Below, piece by piece: positions 31,173-40,224 of a stretch of 42,641 nucleotides of DNA. This DNA comes from Gammaproteobacteria bacterium. Its GTDB lineage: Bacteria > Pseudomonadota > Gammaproteobacteria > DSM-19610. Both the position numbers and the translations under genes were made by a program. The stretch is from assembly GCA_026197075.1 (NCBI GenBank), contig JAPHQV010000022.1:1-42641 (forward strand). Reading direction: 5' to 3'. A model generated the notes under the pieces. It made no database searches and was not told the origin of the DNA. It was given only the letters and a program-made list of their open reading frames with translations. Position 1 is the stretch's first letter, and each line of letters begins with the position of its first letter.

Positions 31173-32029
31173 GGCAGTTCCCGGTGGCGCAGGGCGACAT
31201 TCTGGTGGTGCTCCCGGAACCAGGCGGCCAGCCGTTCGGTGAGGTACACCGAGCGGTGTTGGCCGCCGGTGCAACCGATGGCCACGGTCAGGTAGCTGCG
31301 TTTGTCGGCCTTGAAGTGCGGCAGCCAGTATTGCAGGAAGTCACGGATCTGTTCGTACATGGTCAGTGCCAGTTCATGCTGGTCGAGGAAATCCGCCACG
31401 GCCGGGTCGCGGCCGGTAAGGGGGCGCAGGTTCGGGTCCCAGTGGGGGTTGGGCAGGCAACGGGCATCGAAGACGAAATCCGCATCACCGGGTATGCCGT
31501 GCTTGAAGCCGAAGGATTCGAACAGCAGGGACAGGTCGCGGTTTTCGACGGAACCGACCCGTTCCTGAACCAGGTCACGCAGTTGGTGCACATTGGTGTG
31601 GCTGGTATCGATGAACAGGTTGGCATTCTGGGCGATGGGGTTCAACAGTTCCCGTTCCCGGGCGATGGCATCGGCCAGGGAAACCTGCTTGCCGCTCAGG
31701 GGGTGCTTGCGGCGGGTTTCGCTGAAGCGCTTGAGCAGGGTCGGTTCGTCGGCCTGCAGGAAGATGATCTGGCATTCGATGTCCTGGGCGCGCAGTTCGC
31801 CGAGGATGGTGCTGAAACGCTGCAGTTGGTCGGGATGGTTACGGGCATCGATACCGATGGCAACCCGCTCCGGCGCCCGGTCGCTGTTTTCCTCCATCAG
31901 GTGCCGGGCGAAGGTGGCCAGCAGGCCCACGGGGAGATTGTCGATGCAATAGAACCCGACGTCCTCCAGGGTATGCAGGGCGACGCTCTTGCCCGAGCCC
32001 GACAGGCCGCTGATGATCAGTAGCTTCAT
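31169..32029 (-). CDS. rapZ: RNase adapter protein RapZ
   Basis: A 286-residue protein. Walker A is GLSGSGKS (8-15); the middle has IGIDARN, and the C-terminal domain has the conserved block IGCTGGQHRSVYL with the HR pair. In E. coli it presents GlmZ RNA to RNase E and senses glucosamine-6-phosphate, adjusting GlmS. Whether GlmZ-type RNA exists here is unknown, and the role outside Enterobacteria is not settled. It overlaps hprK upstream and EIIA downstream by four bases each. Confidence 0.95.
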   Translation of the reverse strand: MKLLIISGLSGSGKSVALHTLEDVGFYCIDNLPVGLLATFARHLMEENSDRAPERVAIGIDARNHPDQLQRFSTILGELRAQDIECQIIFLQADEPTLLKRFSETRRKHPLSGKQVSLADAIARERELLNPIAQNANLFIDTSHTNVHQLRDLVQERVGSVENRDLSLLFESFGFKHGIPGDADFVFDARCLPNPHWDPNLRPLTGRDPAVADFLDQHELALTMYEQIRDFLQYWLPHFKADKRSYLTVAIGCTGGQHRSVYLTERLAAWFREHHQNVALRHRELP

Positions 32030-32973
32030 GAGGATGCATTGTCCATGAAATGGGCCTGGCGCGCGATGAATTCAGCGCTGGCGTCACGGCCCTTCAGGTA
32101 CAGCAGGTGGTTGCGGACAGCGGCTTCGGCCAGTACCGCGAGGTTGCGTCCCGGTGCCACCGGCAGGGTGATCTCCGGGATATCGACTCCCAGTATGGTG
32201 CGTGTGGCGCGACTGCCCTGCAAGCGGTCGATGGTACGGATCTGGGAGTCGCTCATATCCTCGAGGCGGATGATCAGGCGCAGGTTGCGATTCTGCTTGA
32301 TCGCGCTATCTCCGAACATGGAGCGGATATTGAGAATACCCAGGCCTCGCACCTCGAGAAAATCCTCCAGCATGGGCGGGCAGCGGCCATTGAGGATGTC
32401 CGGCGCCAGGCGGGCGAACTCCGGCGCGTCGTCCGCCACCAGGCGATGGCCGCGGGCGACCAGTTCCAGTGCCAGTTCGCTCTTGCCGATGCTGGCATTG
32501 CCCGCGATCAGTACCCCGACCCCCATGATTTCCATGAAGACTCCGTGCAGGGTGGTTTTCTTCGCCAGCAGGTTGGCGAGGTGATACTGCAGATGTTCTA
32601 CCAGGTATTGGGAGGGCCGGGTGGAGGACCAGATGGGCGTGGGTGAACCCTTGGTGCGCTGTAGCATCTCTTCCCCGGCCTTTTGTCCATCGGCCATGAT
32701 GACCAGGTCGGATATGCCCGAGAACAGCAGGTCCAGGCTGTCCAGGCGGGTGTTCTTGCGCAATTGGCGCAACCAGGCAAATTCGCTCGCGCCGATCACC
32801 TGGATGCGGTGGGGGTGGATGAGATTGAGATAGCCGGCCAGGGATACGTCAGGGTCCTGGATCTGGTCACCCCGGAGCGGGTTCGACCCGTGATCCTTAC
32901 CGGTGACCCACCGCAGGCCAAGTCTGTCGCGCAGGGCCTCGAACAGACTTTGGACCGTGGGCGTCTCGTTCAT
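32026..32973 (-). CDS. hprK: HPr kinase/phosphorylase
   Basis: A 315-residue enzyme that phosphorylates and dephosphorylates HPr on Ser46. Walker A is GNASIGKS (158-165), followed by ALELVARGHRLVADD. The signature EVRGLGILNIRSMFG, which couples the two activities, is intact, and the C-terminal helices are normal. The N-terminal domain (1-130) is the usual regulatory part. It is common in Gram-positives but restricted among Gammaproteobacteria, where it pairs with regulatory PTS genes. Four-base overlaps with ptsN and rapZ show translational coupling. Confidence 0.96.
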   Translation of the reverse strand: MNETPTVQSLFEALRDRLGLRWVTGKDHGSNPLRGDQIQDPDVSLAGYLNLIHPHRIQVIGASEFAWLRQLRKNTRLDSLDLLFSGISDLVIMADGQKAGEEMLQRTKGSPTPIWSSTRPSQYLVEHLQYHLANLLAKKTTLHGVFMEIMGVGVLIAGNASIGKSELALELVARGHRLVADDAPEFARLAPDILNGRCPPMLEDFLEVRGLGILNIRSMFGDSAIKQNRNLRLIIRLEDMSDSQIRTIDRLQGSRATRTILGVDIPEITLPVAPGRNLAVLAEAAVRNHLLYLKGRDASAEFIARQAHFMDNASS

Positions 32974-33440
32974 GCGGTGGCGCGGTGCAGTTCCCAGCCG
33001 TCCAGGGCGCGCAATAGTTGCTCGGCGTCCTGGCTGGCGCGCAGGTTCTCGCAGAGCTTGCGATCGCTGAACATCCGGGCCAGGGCCGCCAGGATTTGCA
33101 GGTGCTCGTCAGTGGAGGCCTCGGGCACCACCAGGGCGAACAACAGGTCCACGGGCTGGTGATCCACGGCGTCATAATCCACGCCGTTCTTCAGGGTGAT
33201 GATGGCGCCGACGGGTGCATCGATGCCGGTCATGCGACCGTGGGGAATGGCCACGCCGGTGCCGAGGCCCGTGCTGCCGAGCCGTTCCCGGTTGAGCAGA
33301 CTGTCGAAGATATCCACTTCCGCGAGACTGGGGATGCTCGCGGCGAGCAGACCTGCCAGGGCCTCCAGCACCCGTTTCTTGCTGGTGAGATCCTGTTGGC
33401 AGGCGATGCGATCAGCGGTGAGTAAATGCGTAATATGCAT
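32970..33440 (-). CDS. ptsN: PTS nitrogen regulatory EIIA protein
   Basis: A 156-residue EIIA of the fructose/mannitol class. His67 in GLGTGVAIPHGR is the phosphorylation site, and the helical EVDIFDSLLNRERLGSTG precedes it. In E. coli unphosphorylated PtsN binds potassium transport and sensor proteins. Here the local donor would be HPr from ptsH, because no separate NPr or PtsP is seen. It is separated from hpf by a strong hairpin at 33455. Confidence 0.95.
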   Translation of the reverse strand: MHITHLLTADRIACQQDLTSKKRVLEALAGLLAASIPSLAEVDIFDSLLNRERLGSTGLGTGVAIPHGRMTGIDAPVGAIITLKNGVDYDAVDHQPVDLLFALVVPEASTDEHLQILAALARMFSDRKLCENLRASQDAEQLLRALDGWELHRATA

Positions 33441-33454
33441 GTCGTGCGGCCCGT

Positions 33455-33479
33455 GAGCCCCGTTGCGGAAACGGGGCTC
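33455..33479. other. Perfect hairpin between hpf and ptsN
   Basis: GAGCCCCGTT and AACGGGGCTC form a perfect ten-base stem with a five-base loop in the 51-base gap. It lacks a T tail on the minus strand, so it could be a partial terminator, an mRNA-stabilising structure or a processing site that lowers expression of ptsN-hprK-rapZ relative to hpf. On neither strand is it part of a coding region. Confidence 0.55.
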
Positions 33480-33491
33480 CTTAGCGAGTGA

Positions 33492-33812
33492 TTAGAACTG
33501 GGTCTTGATGGAACCTTCGGCGCGATGGTGGTCGGTGATCTTTTCCTTGTGCTTCTTCACCTGGCGATCGAGCTTGTCCACCAGACCGTCGATGGCGGCG
33601 TACATGTCTTCTTCGATGGCATCGGCGAACAGGGTGCCACCGCTGATGTGCATGGTGGCTTCCGCCTTGTGACGCAGCTTCTCCACGCCGAGTACCACGT
33701 GGACATCGGTTACATGATCGAAATGTCGTTCCAGGCGGTCGAACTTGCTGTTCACGTAGTCACGCAGCGGTTCGGTGATATCCACATGATGTCCGGTCAG
33801 ATTGATGTTCAT
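33492..33812 (-). CDS. hpf: Ribosome hibernation promoting factor (short form)
   Basis: A 106-residue protein of the short HPF class, binding the 30S decoding centre and helping 100S ribosome dimers in stationary phase. MNINLTGHHVDITEPLRDYV, the EEDMYAAIDGLVDKLDRQVKKHKEK helix and an acidic-basic tail are typical. It follows rpoN by 22 bases, as in most gammaproteobacteria. Confidence 0.95.
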   Translation of the reverse strand: MNINLTGHHVDITEPLRDYVNSKFDRLERHFDHVTDVHVVLGVEKLRHKAEATMHISGGTLFADAIEEDMYAAIDGLVDKLDRQVKKHKEKITDHHRAEGSIKTQF

Positions 33813-33834
33813 TCAGGTACTCCTCGTCCTTTGC

Positions 33835-35355
33835 CTAAGCCAGGCGTTTGCGTTCATTGGAAGGAGGGATAGACATCGCCTCCCGATACTTTGCCACCGT
33901 TCGGCGCGCGACATTGATTCCCTGGTCGGCGAGCAGATCGGCGATTTTGCTGTCACTCAAGGGTTTTACGGTATTTTCCGCCGCCACCAGTTTCTTGATG
34001 ATGGCGCGGATGGCCGTGGCGGAACATTCGCCGCCATCCGCGGTACCCACGTGGCTGGAAAAGAAAAACTTGAACTCGAAAATGCCACGCGGGGTATGCA
34101 TGTATTTCTGGGTGGTGACCCGTGAGATGGTGGACTCGTGCATTTCCACGGCTTCCGCGATGTCGCGCAACACCAGCGGTTTCATGGCTTCGTCGCCGTA
34201 TTCGAAGAAACCGTGCTGGCGATCCACGATACAGCGCGCCACCTTGAGCAGGGTTTCATGGCGACTTTGCAGGCTCTTCAGGAACCAGCGCGCCTCTTGC
34301 AGGTGATTGCGCAGGTAGTTGTTGTCCTCGCTGTTGTCGGCGCGGCGTACCAGACTGGCGTAGTACTGGTTGATGCGCAGGCGGGGAATGGCGTCGGTGT
34401 TCAGTTCCACGACCCATTGACCCTTGCGCTTGGTAACGAAGACATCGGGGACCACATACTGTGCCGCGTTTTTCGCCAGTTGCGAACCCGGACGCGGGTT
34501 CATGGATTGAATGAGCTCGATGACCTGGCGCAATTCCGCTTCCGTCAGCTTCATGCGCCGCATGAGCTGAGTATAGTCCCGATTGGCCAGCAGATTCAGG
34601 TGTTCTGCGGCGAGTTGGCGCGCTTCCATGACCCAGGGGGTGGCGGGATCCAGCTGGGCGAGCTGAATACCCAGGCATTCCGCGGGGTCGCGCGCACCGA
34701 CCCCGAGGGGATCGAACTGCTGGATGCGGTGCAGTACCGCCTCGACCTCGTCCAGTTCCAGGTCGGCATCTTCACCCAGTTCCCGCACCAGACCCTGGTG
34801 GATGTCCTCGATGTCCGTGCCCAGGTAGCCGTCATCATTGATGGAGTCGATGATGGACGTGGCGATCAGGCGGTCCCGGTCGCTGAAGGGGGTCAGGCCG
34901 AGCTGCCACATCAGGTGCTGGTAGAGGTCTTCGGTTTCGCCGTTGTGGGTTTCGAGAAAATCGCGGTTGTCGTCGTTGCCGGGGGCGCTGTAGCTGGTCT
35001 GGCCCATGTCACCCATGTCGAAGGTGTCTTCCCAGGTGCTGTCCAGGGCCAGCTCGTCAGGCATGGTGTCTTCGGCCGGACGTTCCGGCAGTTCCGTTAC
35101 GGCATCGGTCTCGGCTTTTTGTTCCGAGATCTGCAGTTTTTCGTCGGCGGCGTTGTCATCGGTCAGGGATTCCGCATGGTCGAGATCGTCCATGCTTTCG
35201 CTGTCGGAGGGTTCCAGCATCAGGTTGGAATCCAGGACCGTCTGTACCTCCAGCTGCAGCTCCAGGGTCGACAACTGCAGCAGGCGGATGGCCTGTTGCA
35301 GCTGCGGAGTCATGGTGAGGTGCTGACCAAGACGTAACTGTATGGATTGCTTCAT
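33835..35355 (-). CDS. rpoN: RNA polymerase sigma-54 factor
   Basis: A 506-residue sigma factor directing transcription of enhancer-activated genes. Region I is [20 protein letters not shown] with glutamine-rich helices. An acidic region II lies at about 50-140. The DNA-binding part ends in the RpoN box ([11 protein letters not shown], about 483-493), which contacts the -24 element. The order lptB, rpoN, hpf, ptsN is classic. An 89-base gap with no coding separates it from lptB and could hold its own promoter. Confidence 0.97.
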   Translation of the reverse strand: MKQSIQLRLGQHLTMTPQLQQAIRLLQLSTLELQLEVQTVLDSNLMLEPSDSESMDDLDHAESLTDDNAADEKLQISEQKAETDAVTELPERPAEDTMPDELALDSTWEDTFDMGDMGQTSYSAPGNDDNRDFLETHNGETEDLYQHLMWQLGLTPFSDRDRLIATSIIDSINDDGYLGTDIEDIHQGLVRELGEDADLELDEVEAVLHRIQQFDPLGVGARDPAECLGIQLAQLDPATPWVMEARQLAAEHLNLLANRDYTQLMRRMKLTEAELRQVIELIQSMNPRPGSQLAKNAAQYVVPDVFVTKRKGQWVVELNTDAIPRLRINQYYASLVRRADNSEDNNYLRNHLQEARWFLKSLQSRHETLLKVARCIVDRQHGFFEYGDEAMKPLVLRDIAEAVEMHESTISRVTTQKYMHTPRGIFEFKFFFSSHVGTADGGECSATAIRAIIKKLVAAENTVKPLSDSKIADLLADQGINVARRTVAKYREAMSIPPSNERKRLA

Positions 35356-35444
35356 GTTTTAGTTGAAGTCAGCCGTAGATGTCGCATGAAGCGATTCTAC
35401 TGCATAGTTCGTGCCATTGGGAGGGGTAACGGGTGTAATAAGGG

Positions 35445-36170
35445 TCACAGCCGGAATTCGTCGCCCAGGTAGACTTCCCGCACCTGGCGGTTGGCGAGGA
35501 TGGCCTCGGGCGGGCCCGCGGCGATCACCTGCCCGGAACCCATGATATAGGCCCGGCCGCAGATGCCCAGGGTCTCGCGCACATTATGGTCCGTGATCAG
35601 GATGCCGATGCCGCGCTCGCTGAGATGGCGGATGATGCGCTGGATGTCCACCACGGAAATGGGGTCCACCCCGGCGAAGGGTTCGTCGAGCAGGATGAAA
35701 CGCGGCTCGGCCGCCAGGGCGCGGGCGATCTCCACCCGCCGGCGCTCGCCGCCGGACAGGCTCACCCCGGCCTGATCGCGCAGGTGGGCCACGTGCAGTT
35801 CCTGCAGCAGTTCCTCCAGGCGTTCCTCCCGGGCGCGGCGATCCATCCCGGGGCGGGTCTCCAGCACGGCCATCAGGTTCTGGGCCACGCTCAGCTTGCG
35901 GAAGATGGAAGGCTCCTGGGGCAGGTAGCCGACCCCGGCACGGGCGCGGGCATGCATGGGTTTGCGGGTCAGGTCCTGGTCGTCCAGGTGAATGCTGCCG
36001 GCATCACAGGGCACCAGGCCGACGATCATATAGAAGCAGGTGGTCTTGCCCGCGCCATTGGGACCCAGCAGGCCGACCACCTCGCCACTGCGGACCTCGA
36101 GGCTCACATCGCCGACCACCTGGCGCGACTGGTAGCGTTTCCCCAGTTGTTGGGCGCTCAGCAGGCTCAT
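35445..36170 (-). CDS. lptB: LPS export ABC transporter ATP-binding protein
   Basis: A 241-residue ATPase powering LPS extraction with LptFG. Walker A is GPNGAGKTT (about 36-44), the signature LSGGERRR, and Walker [14 protein letters not shown], then the D/H-loops. FAGVDPISV and [10 protein letters not shown] are LptB-specific. Its ATG overlaps the lptA stop by four bases. LptFG are not in this window. Confidence 0.97.
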   Translation of the reverse strand: MSLLSAQQLGKRYQSRQVVGDVSLEVRSGEVVGLLGPNGAGKTTCFYMIVGLVPCDAGSIHLDDQDLTRKPMHARARAGVGYLPQEPSIFRKLSVAQNLMAVLETRPGMDRRAREERLEELLQELHVAHLRDQAGVSLSGGERRRVEIARALAAEPRFILLDEPFAGVDPISVVDIQRIIRHLSERGIGILITDHNVRETLGICGRAYIMGSGQVIAAGPPEAILANRQVREVYLGDEFRL

Positions 36171-36685
36171 TCGCTGGCTTGCCCCTCGGTGTTGGGCCTG
36201 GGTTGCAGGATGATGTGCACCCGCTGGCCACCTTCCGGGTCTCCGCCCAACACCCGGTCCTGGGCCACTTCATAGACGATGCGATCGCTGCGGAAGCTGT
36301 CCTGGCCCTGCCAGGCAACGGCTTCCTCGAGCAGGATCAGTCGCTCGGGATCGGCGTAATACTCCATGCGCAGGGCCTCGGCCCGCATGTCTTGGTCCTT
36401 GCCGTCGGGGCGTTGCCGGTAGGTGGCCGGCTTGCCCAGCAGGATGACCCGATCCAGGTTGGCGCCATCCTGGTACACGGTCATGTGCTCGCCGGTGAGC
36501 ACCAGGGTGCCCTGGGTGACCCGAACATTGCCGATGTAGATGCTGACGCCTTTCTGGTCGTCCAGCTCGGCCTGGTCGGATTCGATATGCATGGGTTGCT
36601 CGCGGTCGCTGGACAGGGCCCAGGACGGCAGGGGCAGACACAGACACAGCAGTAACAGCCAGTGTTCAGGGTTTGCGCGGTTCAT
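36167..36685 (-). CDS. lptA: LPS transport periplasmic protein LptA
   Basis: A 172-residue periplasmic bridge protein. ATG 36685 is preferred over GTG 36691. Residues 1-20 are a signal peptide (LPLPSWA). The OstA-type beta-jellyroll is recognised by [19 protein letters not shown], then [17 protein letters not shown]. It carries LPS from LptC to LptD. Overlaps both the lptC end and the lptB start, so the three genes are coupled. Confidence 0.95.
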   Translation of the reverse strand: MNRANPEHWLLLLCLCLPLPSWALSSDREQPMHIESDQAELDDQKGVSIYIGNVRVTQGTLVLTGEHMTVYQDGANLDRVILLGKPATYRQRPDGKDQDMRAEALRMEYYADPERLILLEEAVAWQGQDSFRSDRIVYEVAQDRVLGGDPEGGQRVHIILQPRPNTEGQASE

Positions 36686-37238
36686 GTACACCTCGTACCT
36701 CGGAAAGCAGTTCCATGCGGCCCTCGCCCAGCCAGCCGCGCATGCCGACCGCCGTCACATCCCAGCCCGTGCCCAGGAATCTGACCGGCAGGTCGGTCTC
36801 CACGTATTCGTCATCGGGCAGCGCCAGCAGTTCCTCGGTGAGCATGGTCATGGGCGCCACCTCGGCCGTGGCCACGCGCTCCACGACCACCTCGCGCTGC
36901 AGGCGCACCCGTTCCCCGGCGGGACCGATCCAGGCGAAGCGGGCACTGATCTGCCAGTCCGGCGCCTGTGGCCGGTAGATTTCCATGTAGGGCTCGTCCA
37001 CCTCGGCGGTGTCGTCGTCGGGATAATGCTCCAGGTGCGTGCCCTGGATACGATGCTTCGGTTGCCCGGTCTCGTCCATGGCCACCAGGATGAAATCATC
37101 CAGGAAAAAATCCGGCCGATGCACGCGGGCGCGATCCTCCGCCTCACCGCTGAGCTGCACCTCGCTCAACAGCCACCAACTGAGCACGGCGGCGCCCAGC
37201 AGGATGGTGATCAGCAACAGGTTACGGCGCAGGAACAT
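36666..37238 (-). CDS. lptC: LPS export protein LptC
   Basis: A 190-residue protein anchored by an N-terminal helix (about 8-27) with the beta-jellyroll in the periplasm. HRPDFFLDDFILVAMDETGQPKHR is the family start of the soluble part, where YF.....T usually appears. It receives LPS from LptBFG and hands it to LptA. The 3' end overlaps lptA by about 20 bases. The stop of kdsC lies four bases before the start. Confidence 0.93.
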   Translation of the reverse strand: MFLRRNLLLITILLGAAVLSWWLLSEVQLSGEAEDRARVHRPDFFLDDFILVAMDETGQPKHRIQGTHLEHYPDDDTAEVDEPYMEIYRPQAPDWQISARFAWIGPAGERVRLQREVVVERVATAEVAPMTMLTEELLALPDDEYVETDLPVRFLGTGWDVTAVGMRGWLGEGRMELLSEVRGVHEPRKP

Positions 37239-37241
37239 CGT

Positions 37242-37763
37242 CTAGAGGTACTTCGCCATTTCTTCGTCCAGCTTGCCCATGGCCTCGAGCAGCATTTCGC
37301 AGACGTCGCGGCCGGCGCCGCGGCCGCCGCCACTGGGGGTTTGCCAGTGGGCGTGTTTTTTCACCAGCGGATGGGCGTCCTGCACGGCGATGGCCAGGCC
37401 CACCTGGCGCATGACCGGCAGGTCCACCACGTCATCGCCCACGTAGGCCACCTGGTCCGCGGACAGATTCATTTCCGCCAGCAGTTCGAGGAAGGCTACC
37501 GTCTTGTCGTGCTGGCCCTGGTAGATGCGCTTCACGCCCAGGTTCGCCATGCGATGCTTGACCACTTCGGAGGTCCGGCCGGTGATGATGGCGACCTCCA
37601 TTCCGTGGCTGAGCAGCATCTTGATGCCGTGACCATCACGGGAATGAAAGGCCTTGTATTCCTGGCCGTCATCGCCGAGGAACAGACTGCCATCGGTAAG
37701 TACCCCATCCACATCGAAGATGAGCAGGCGGATGCGTGCGGCTTTTTCCAGTATATCCTTCAT
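37242..37763 (-). CDS. kdsC: KDO 8-phosphate phosphatase
   Basis: A 173-residue HAD phosphatase without cap domain, tetrameric in the family, releasing KDO from KDO-8-phosphate for LPS inner core. DVDGVLTDGSL (about 17-27) holds the nucleophile Asp. GMEVAIITGR has the second motif, and VGDDVVDLPVM the metal-binding aspartates. ATG 37763 gives the normal N-terminus; longer reading overlaps kdsD. It precedes lptC as in E. coli. Confidence 0.96.
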   Translation of the reverse strand: MKDILEKAARIRLLIFDVDGVLTDGSLFLGDDGQEYKAFHSRDGHGIKMLLSHGMEVAIITGRTSEVVKHRMANLGVKRIYQGQHDKTVAFLELLAEMNLSADQVAYVGDDVVDLPVMRQVGLAIAVQDAHPLVKKHAHWQTPSGGGRGAGRDVCEMLLEAMGKLDEEMAKYL

Positions 37764-37800
37764 ATCGATTCCAGGGAGATCGGTTTGTGTATTGCAGTCC

Positions 37801-38772
37801 TCAGACCACGCCGGCACGCAACAGGTCGTGCATGTTCAGGGCGCCGACGGGTTCCTGCTGTGCATTGACCACGATCAGGCCGTTGATCTTCTTGCTGTCC
37901 ATCACCTGCAGCGCCTCTGCCGCGAGGACCCCGGGCTGGATGGTCCTGGGGGCGCGGGTCATGACTTCATGGATGGGCGTGGTGTGGATGTCCACGCCCC
38001 GGTCCAGGGTGCGGCGCAGGTCACCGTCGGTGAACAGGCCGGTGAGCTTGCCCTGTGCGTCCACCACGGCGGTCATGCCCAGGCGCTTGGCGGTCATCTC
38101 CAGCAGGGCATCGCGCAAGGAGGTGTCCTCCCGTACCCGGGGAATGGCGTCGCCGGTGTGCATGATGTCGTCGATGAGCAGCAACAGGCGCCGGCCCAGC
38201 GCACCGGCCGGGTGGGAGCGGGCGAAATCATCGGCGGTGAAGCCGCGTGCATCCAGCAGGGAGATGGCCAGGGCATCGCCCATGACCAAGGCGGCGGTGG
38301 TGCTGGAGGTGGGGGCCAGGTCCAGCGGGCAGGCCTCCTTCTCCACGCCCACGTCCAGGTTCACCGTGGCGGCCCGCGCCAGGGTGGAGTGTGGCTTGCC
38401 GGTGAGGGCGATGAGGGGCACATCGAGGCGCTTGATTATGGGCAGGATGGTGAGGATCTCCGCCGTCTCGCCGGAGTTGGACAGGGCCAGGACCACATCC
38501 TTGGGCGTGATCATACCCAGGTCGCCGTGACTGGCCTCGCCGGGATGGACGAAGAAGGCCGGGGTGCCGGTACTGGCCAGGGTGGCGGCGATCTTGTTGC
38601 CGATGTGGCCGGACTTGCCCATACCGATCACCACCACGCGTCCCTCGCAGGCGAGCATCAGCTGGCAGGCCCTGGCGAACAGGCTGTCGATGCGCGCGGC
38701 GAGCTGGCTCACGGCGCGGGCTTCGGTTTCGATCACGGCCAGGCCGAGGCGGAGCAGGGTTTGTTCGTTCAT
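37801..38772 (-). CDS. kdsD: Arabinose-5-phosphate isomerase (KpsF/GutQ family)
   Basis: A 323-residue enzyme converting ribulose-5-phosphate to arabinose-5-phosphate, the first step to KDO. The SIS domain (about 40-180) shows VVVIGMGKSGHIGNKIAATLASTGTPAFF and the active-site TSSTTAALVMGDALA. Two CBS domains follow (about 200-323). ATG 38772 gives the family N-terminus; the upstream open frame overlaps yrbG and is ignored. It is followed by kdsC after 37 bases. Confidence 0.96.
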   Translation of the reverse strand: MNEQTLLRLGLAVIETEARAVSQLAARIDSLFARACQLMLACEGRVVVIGMGKSGHIGNKIAATLASTGTPAFFVHPGEASHGDLGMITPKDVVLALSNSGETAEILTILPIIKRLDVPLIALTGKPHSTLARAATVNLDVGVEKEACPLDLAPTSSTTAALVMGDALAISLLDARGFTADDFARSHPAGALGRRLLLLIDDIMHTGDAIPRVREDTSLRDALLEMTAKRLGMTAVVDAQGKLTGLFTDGDLRRTLDRGVDIHTTPIHEVMTRAPRTIQPGVLAAEALQVMDSKKINGLIVVNAQQEPVGALNMHDLLRAGVV

Positions 38773-38791
38773 GATTGGCGTGAGTGCGGCA

Positions 38792-39766
38792 TCAGGCGGT
38801 GGCAAGGGTGGTGAAGTATAACAGGGCCAGGTAGCCGCCATAGCAGGCGAGCAGGAAGGCCCCCTCGAAGCGCTTGATATGGCCGTGGCCACGCACGCCA
38901 TAGGCCAGCACCAGTAACAGCAGGGTCAGGCCGATCATGACGGGAAAGTCGCGTGTCACCACTGCAGGCTCGATCGCCGCGGGGTGAATCAGTCCCGGCA
39001 GGCCCAGCACCGCCAGCAGGTTGAACATGTTGGAACCGATGACATTGCCGATGGCGATGTCGTGTTCGCCCTTGAGGGCACTCATTACCGAGGCGGCCAG
39101 TTCCGGCAGGCTGGTGCCGATGGCGACGATGGTCAGGCCGATGACCAGGTCGCTGACCCCCAGGGCGTGGGCAATCTCCACCGAACCCCATACCAGCATG
39201 CGCGAACTGACCATCAGCACCACCAGGCCCAGCAGGGTCCACAGCAGGGCCTTGCCGGTGCTCAGGTCGCGCGGGATCTCGGCGTCGAACTCGCCGATCA
39301 TGGGCTCGGTCTGCTGGGAACGCAGGCCCAGCCAGACCACGCCGGCGGCCAGTACGAACATGCCACCGACCAGGATTACCCCGTCCATGAGACCAAGGTG
39401 GTTGTCCCACAACAGTAGCAGGGCGACCAGCATGATGGTCAGCAGGATGGGAAACTCGCGGCGCAGGATCTGGGAGTTCACCTGCAGGGGGGCAATGACC
39501 GCGGTGAGGCCGAGGATGAGGGCGACGTTGGTGATGTTGGAACCCAGGGCATTGCCCACGGCGAGACCAGGATTGCCCTGCAGGGCGGCGACGATGGACA
39601 CCAGGATCTCCGGTGCCGAGGTGCCGAAGCCGACGATGGTCAGGCCGATGATCAGTGGTGACACGCCCAGGTTGCGGGCGGTGGCGGCGGCGCCGGTAAC
39701 AAACCGGTCCGCGCCCCAGACGAGCAGGGCGAAGCCGACGATGACTGCGAGCAATTCTATCCACAT
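38792..39766 (-). CDS. yrbG: Calcium/sodium antiporter, YrbG family
   Basis: A 324-residue inner-membrane protein with about ten helices in two inverted repeats. The alpha-1 motif is VGFGTSAPEILVSI with GNALGSNITN; alpha-2 is AIGTSLPELAASV with GNVIGSNMFN. These hold the ion-binding acidic residues of the CaCA superfamily. A cytosolic loop separates the halves. Leads the yrbG-kdsD-kdsC-lptCAB order as in E. coli; its start lies 132 bases downstream of the small zinc-ribbon gene. Confidence 0.95.
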   Translation of the reverse strand: MWIELLAVIVGFALLVWGADRFVTGAAATARNLGVSPLIIGLTIVGFGTSAPEILVSIVAALQGNPGLAVGNALGSNITNVALILGLTAVIAPLQVNSQILRREFPILLTIMLVALLLLWDNHLGLMDGVILVGGMFVLAAGVVWLGLRSQQTEPMIGEFDAEIPRDLSTGKALLWTLLGLVVLMVSSRMLVWGSVEIAHALGVSDLVIGLTIVAIGTSLPELAASVMSALKGEHDIAIGNVIGSNMFNLLAVLGLPGLIHPAAIEPAVVTRDFPVMIGLTLLLLVLAYGVRGHGHIKRFEGAFLLACYGGYLALLYFTTLATA

Positions 39767-39898
39767 AGGGGCGCTATCTTACCGCCGGGGCGCACATAAG
39801 AACACGCTGCCTGCGACAGTGAATGCCGCCAGGCCGAATCCCGAGTGTCCGGATTCCTGCACTGACCCGCTCCTGTTTGGGCGAAACCCGATGGGGCA

Positions 39899-40084
39899 TC
39901 AGGTGGCCTGGGTACGTTCCGCGCCGCAACGTGTACAGCGAAAGCGTGTCACCAGTTTGCCGGTCTTGACGTCGAAGGGGGTGCCCGGCACGGGCTGCCA
40001 TTTGTGATACCCGCGCTTGCACAGGGTGTTTCCCGGGTTTCGCTTTGCGGCCGTGGGTTTTTTGAAGGGGATGACATTGCTCAT
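39899..40084 (-). CDS. Small conserved zinc-ribbon-like protein
   Basis: A 61-residue basic protein starting MSNVIPFKKPTAAKR. C22 in TLCKRGYHKW and the CTRC pair near 51-54, in RFRCTRCGAERT, could form a zinc ribbon. The pattern VIPFKKP...LCxxGxHKW...FDVKxGKLVTxxRCxRCG is one I recall in short hypothetical proteins of gammaproteobacteria, so I take it as a real gene. Function is unknown. The flanks at 39767-39898 and 40085-40224 hold nothing else I can name besides presumed promoters. Confidence 0.75.
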   Translation of the reverse strand: MSNVIPFKKPTAAKRNPGNTLCKRGYHKWQPVPGTPFDVKTGKLVTRFRCTRCGAERTQAT

Positions 40085-40224
40085 GCAGGTAAGCCGGATC
40101 AGTCGGAACTGACGCCATCATACCCCGCCATCCGGGTGCCGGGACAGTCGTTCCGGGCAGGTTTGCGGGACCGCGGCCGACACGGTACAGTGCGCGCTGA
40201 TTACCCCCGGAAACCCTGCCGACC

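Noticed and set aside
37764-38901. Upstream-extended starts for kdsC (37817) and kdsD (38901)
   Set aside because: The added residues overlap neighbouring genes and are not part of either family's N-terminus.
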